From Rodentolepis nana (taxonomy: Eukaryota > Platyhelminthes > Cestoda > Cyclophyllidea > Hymenolepididae), in NCBI GenBank assembly GCA_900617975.1, contig UZAE01000368.1:1-25122 (forward strand): DNA of 25,122 nucleotides. Reading direction: 5' to 3'. The position numbers and the translations under genes are program-made. The notes under the pieces are model-generated. The model was given only the letters and a program-made list of their open reading frames with translations, did not search any database and was not told the DNA's origin. Below are positions 23,601-25,122 of the stretch, in pieces; position 1 is the stretch's first letter; every line of letters begins with the position of its first letter.

Positions 23601-24478
23601 GGAACCATGAGATTACATGCATTTAAATTCACTTAAAGACGTAAATCGAGCGTCTTTAAGGTGTTATTTTCGTTTTGGGAGCCAAAAAGAATGAAGGAGC
23701 TAGGTCTAGACGATAAGGAGGATGTGAAAGTGTTAAGCATAGAAATTAGAACAACAGGGCCCTGACACCTCTTAAAGAATATGCACAGTAATTGCCATGG
23801 CGATCCTGACTTTACATAGAATAATCGGGCTGTTACATGTTATTGACGAGAACTGCTATTAATTAACTGCTATACTATGTACCCCCCACCCATGGGGAAA
23901 GCTGAAGTCAAAGTTTAAGGGCTAATGATAAATACCATAAAGCCTGCCACTTGAACAAATGTTATTAACGAAGCTCTAAAGCCATGCTTGAACTTATTAT
24001 TGCTCTACTTAAAGTTATGACATTTGTTTGAGAACTTCTTGACTCATCCTCGTATTCAATTTTTGGTTATTTATTAAAGTAGGCAGGCCCTACGGAGTCT
24101 GATCGCCTGATCAATTTATCTAATCTAATCTTGGTAACTCATATAATTTTAAATAGTCAAAAGTCTACAACTCACTTGAATGATCAGAAGAGGATAAGTA
24201 GGGTTGACATCAAACACCATATCCGAACATTCAGTGAGAGCATGAAGCATAGAGATAGCAGTGAGGGCCACGGCTCGATTACTAATTCGAGCGCATCGCA
24301 GCAAGGTGACAAGGCAAGTTCGTAGAAGAGCTGTTCTCTCTGCGGAGATGAATCTGGACTTGGAAATATGCTGGAGATTCGTGTAGCAAAGAGTGAGAAG
24401 ACCACAGAGTGCAACTTGACGCGCCCGTTCGCTTGTCTCGCCCACAACGCCACGAAATAGTCTCGATGATAAGAAAGG
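16467..24478 (-). CDS. RALGAPA1: Ral GTPase-activating protein subunit alpha (3' part, 13 exons)
   Basis: RalGAP-alpha, paired with RalGAP-beta, speeds GTP hydrolysis on RalA/RalB. The gene resembles human RALGAPA1 and RALGAPA2 about equally. Minus-strand exons in order: 24478-24176, 21783-21514, 21170-20994, 20920-20668, 20624-20404, 20324-20146, 20061-19858, 19775-19499, 18864-18706, 18634-18507, 18438-18332, 18254-18147, 16810-16467. All phases join, giving 909 residues; the 5' end is outside the window. Landmarks (numbering of the visible part): helical region with ERARQVALCGLLTL (1-101), LFYQLGRYPL (241-250), VRIIIRDIAGKYVWD (about 339-353), then the Rap/Ran-GAP domain (about 540-755) with LAVVYIGPGQEDKRSILSN, ATHHGFKGGLQ, VEAIFHVATQMPS, HLGNDEVMIIW, FGDVLIII, PFFGPLIDG and FEDF. 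Asn634 in LGNDEV is the catalytic asparagine thumb. The last two exons encode an Arg/Ser-rich tail not in the human protein. Confidence 0.95.
16811..18146 (-). other. RALGAPA last intron (1336 nt)
   Basis: The donor GTATCA is at 18146 and the acceptor TGTATTTAG ends at 16811. It contains a (TA)15 microsatellite at 17655-17684. No other coding signal is recognised inside; the minus-strand frame at 17425-17727 is mostly translated repeat. Confidence 0.7.
17655..17684. repeat. (TA)15 microsatellite
   Basis: Fifteen uninterrupted TA units in the last RALGAPA intron. It is likely to vary in length between individuals. Confidence 0.9.
18327..18332 (-). promoter_or_regulatory. Donor site of RALGAPA exon 11, containing an in-frame stop
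   Basis: Exon 11 ends CCTCTCCCTT and the intron starts GTTAGT. If the intron is retained, the frame reads CCT TGT TAG and stops at 18329-18327, just after LPKPLPC. If it is spliced, the frame continues into exons 12 and 13. The human protein ends soon after the same FEDF region, so both outcomes are biologically reasonable. Confidence 0.6.
23503..23724 (-). pseudogene. Mariner-type transposase C-terminal fragment
   Basis: On the minus strand the translation begins HPPYRLDLAPSFFLAPKTK, which matches the HPPYSPDLAPSDFFLFPKLK signature around the third catalytic Asp of mariner transposases; the Asp of LDLAPS is kept, and the one after LAPS is lost. After frameshifts and a stop it resumes as YRLQKCIDNNGVYVGN, corresponding to the family's C-terminal KCI-Q-G-YFEG motif. 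It lies antisense to nothing: transposase and RALGAPA share the minus strand. The upstream two-thirds of the transposase are not found, so this is an inactive relic. Confidence 0.75.
23632..23660. repeat. Perfect 10-bp inverted repeat, 9-nt spacer
   Basis: CTTAAAGACG at 23632-23641 and CGTCTTTAAG at 23651-23660 are exact reverse complements. It falls within the decayed mariner transposase and probably arose by chance or by local mutation. Confidence 0.6.
23903..23968 (+). repeat. Interspersed repeat, copy B
   Basis: Partner of 9012-9080, in the same orientation, with the same ordered blocks (GAAGTCAA, TGATAA, CATAAAGCCT, GTTATTA). It lies in the large RALGAPA intron. Confidence 0.55.
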
Positions 24479-25089
24479 CTGCAAAGAAAAGAAACAATTC
24501 TAATAGCAGAGATGATACTAATAACATTTCATAAGCAGTCATTTAATAGACGATTTCTCCACCTTAAACAGCCCATCCATACAAAATAGAAAACACCCAA
24601 AGCAATCCTTTAACCATTCTCATAATCTAAAAGGATTTGAGTATTTGGAGATACAATAGAGGAGACAATTCCAGATAGCGTAATAGATGTAGAGATAAAA
24701 GAATTGTGATAAAGGAGAAGACAACCTGATGAATTTCAAGGCATCCTGTAGTGCATAAAAAAGAAGTTAGAACAACCTTCGAATCTAGGTCATAGGAGAC
24801 AAAGAACTAAGGCCTAAAACTGGAAAAAAATTTGATTACAATAAACGTCTAGATGAAGAGACTTCTTGTACAAACCACGAGAAGGATTGCTTAAAGATCA
24901 GAGCAGGTTGACTCAAATGAAAAACCAAATCAGACGAATCAATTAGAAACATGATCAACAAAATGGCATGACTCATGCTCTAATAGTCCTTTCTTCCCAA
25001 ATTTGTGATTCAAAATTTGGGGAGAATTAATAAATGTAATCGGTAGTTTTGGAACAGGATTTGATGAAACGCGATTCATTTAGTAAGTA
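24479..25089 (-). other. RALGAPA upstream intron (partial)
   Basis: This sequence precedes exon 24478-24176, behind the acceptor TTTTCTTTGCAG. No convincing upstream exon is seen before the window ends. A 20-nt candidate microexon (24745-24726, flanked by TGCACTACAG and GTTGTC) is phase-compatible if entered with two bases, but is too short to support. Confidence 0.5.
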
Positions 25090-25122
25090 TTAGGTTGGCA
25101 ACTAAGTCATTGCCGATTTCAA
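25090..25122 (+). mobile_element. Mariner terminal inverted repeat, element continues past the window
   Basis: TTAGGTTGGCAACTAAGTCA and the following TTGCCGATTT match the ends of many mariner elements (TTAGGTTGG, then AAGT, then ATTGCGGATTT). It is preceded by TA at 25088-25089, the dinucleotide that mariner duplicates on insertion. The transposon body would lie to the right. It sits in an intron of RALGAPA. The match is close, so this copy is probably younger than the fragment at 23503-23724. Confidence 0.85.

Larger units (their letters stand above)
21784..24175 (-). other. RALGAPA large intron (2392 nt) with transposon debris
   Basis: Donor CAA then GTGAGT at 24175; acceptor TTTCTAG ending at 21784. 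The flanking exons are in phase 0, and the two protein segments are adjacent in the human protein, so no exon needs to be missing. The intron carries a dead mariner transposase fragment (23503-23724) and repeat copy B (23903-23968). A frame at 23086-23295 (-) has no recognised similarity. Confidence 0.7.

Noticed and set aside
24726..24745. Possible 20-nt RALGAPA microexon with acceptor TGCACTACAG and donor GTTGTC
   Set aside because: Too short to show homology, the donor is weak, and the upstream exon needed to test phase lies outside the window.

Overview
The window looks like nuclear DNA of an invertebrate animal, most likely a parasitic flatworm (tapeworm or fluke). It is AT-rich. Genes are split by GT-AG introns, many of them very short (35-43 nt). 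Genes are compact and close together in the right half, and the rest is filled with decayed transposons. The assignment to flatworms is an inference from intron style, base composition and transposon types; no species is claimed.

Layout. Positions 1-12421 hold no gene that I can support. Within them lies a badly decayed Ty3/gypsy retrotransposon (about 5008-7090, + strand), with recognisable gag-like, reverse transcriptase, RNase H and integrase remnants in the normal order. There are also G/C homopolymer tracts, small microsatellites and an unexplained minus-strand exon-like patch near 8774-8888. Positions 12422-16017 are a compact gene cluster: MICOS10/Mic10 (+, three exons), a GATAD1 homologue without its GATA finger (-, three exons), ALKBH6 (+, four exons, head-to-head with GATAD1), and a two-exon gene for a 37-residue protein 206 bp downstream of ALKBH6. 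Positions 16467-24478 carry, on the minus strand, the last 13 exons of RALGAPA, the alpha subunit of the Ral GTPase-activating complex. Its 5' part lies beyond the right edge. The largest intron (21784-24175) contains a dead mariner-type transposase fragment, and a mariner terminal repeat begins at 25090.

The proteins are unrelated housekeeping functions: inner mitochondrial membrane architecture (Mic10), chromatin regulation (GATAD1), a 2-oxoglutarate dioxygenase (ALKBH6) and small-GTPase control (RALGAPA). Their proximity reflects compact gene packing and shared promoter space rather than a pathway. The most useful oddities are the fingerless GATAD1, the two possible C-termini of RALGAPA (one ends at the GAP domain, the other adds an Arg/Ser-rich tail), and the ALKBH6/microprotein pair, which is arranged like a trans-spliced flatworm polycistron. 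All exon boundaries were read by eye from splice consensus, phase and family resemblance, and have not been checked against transcripts.
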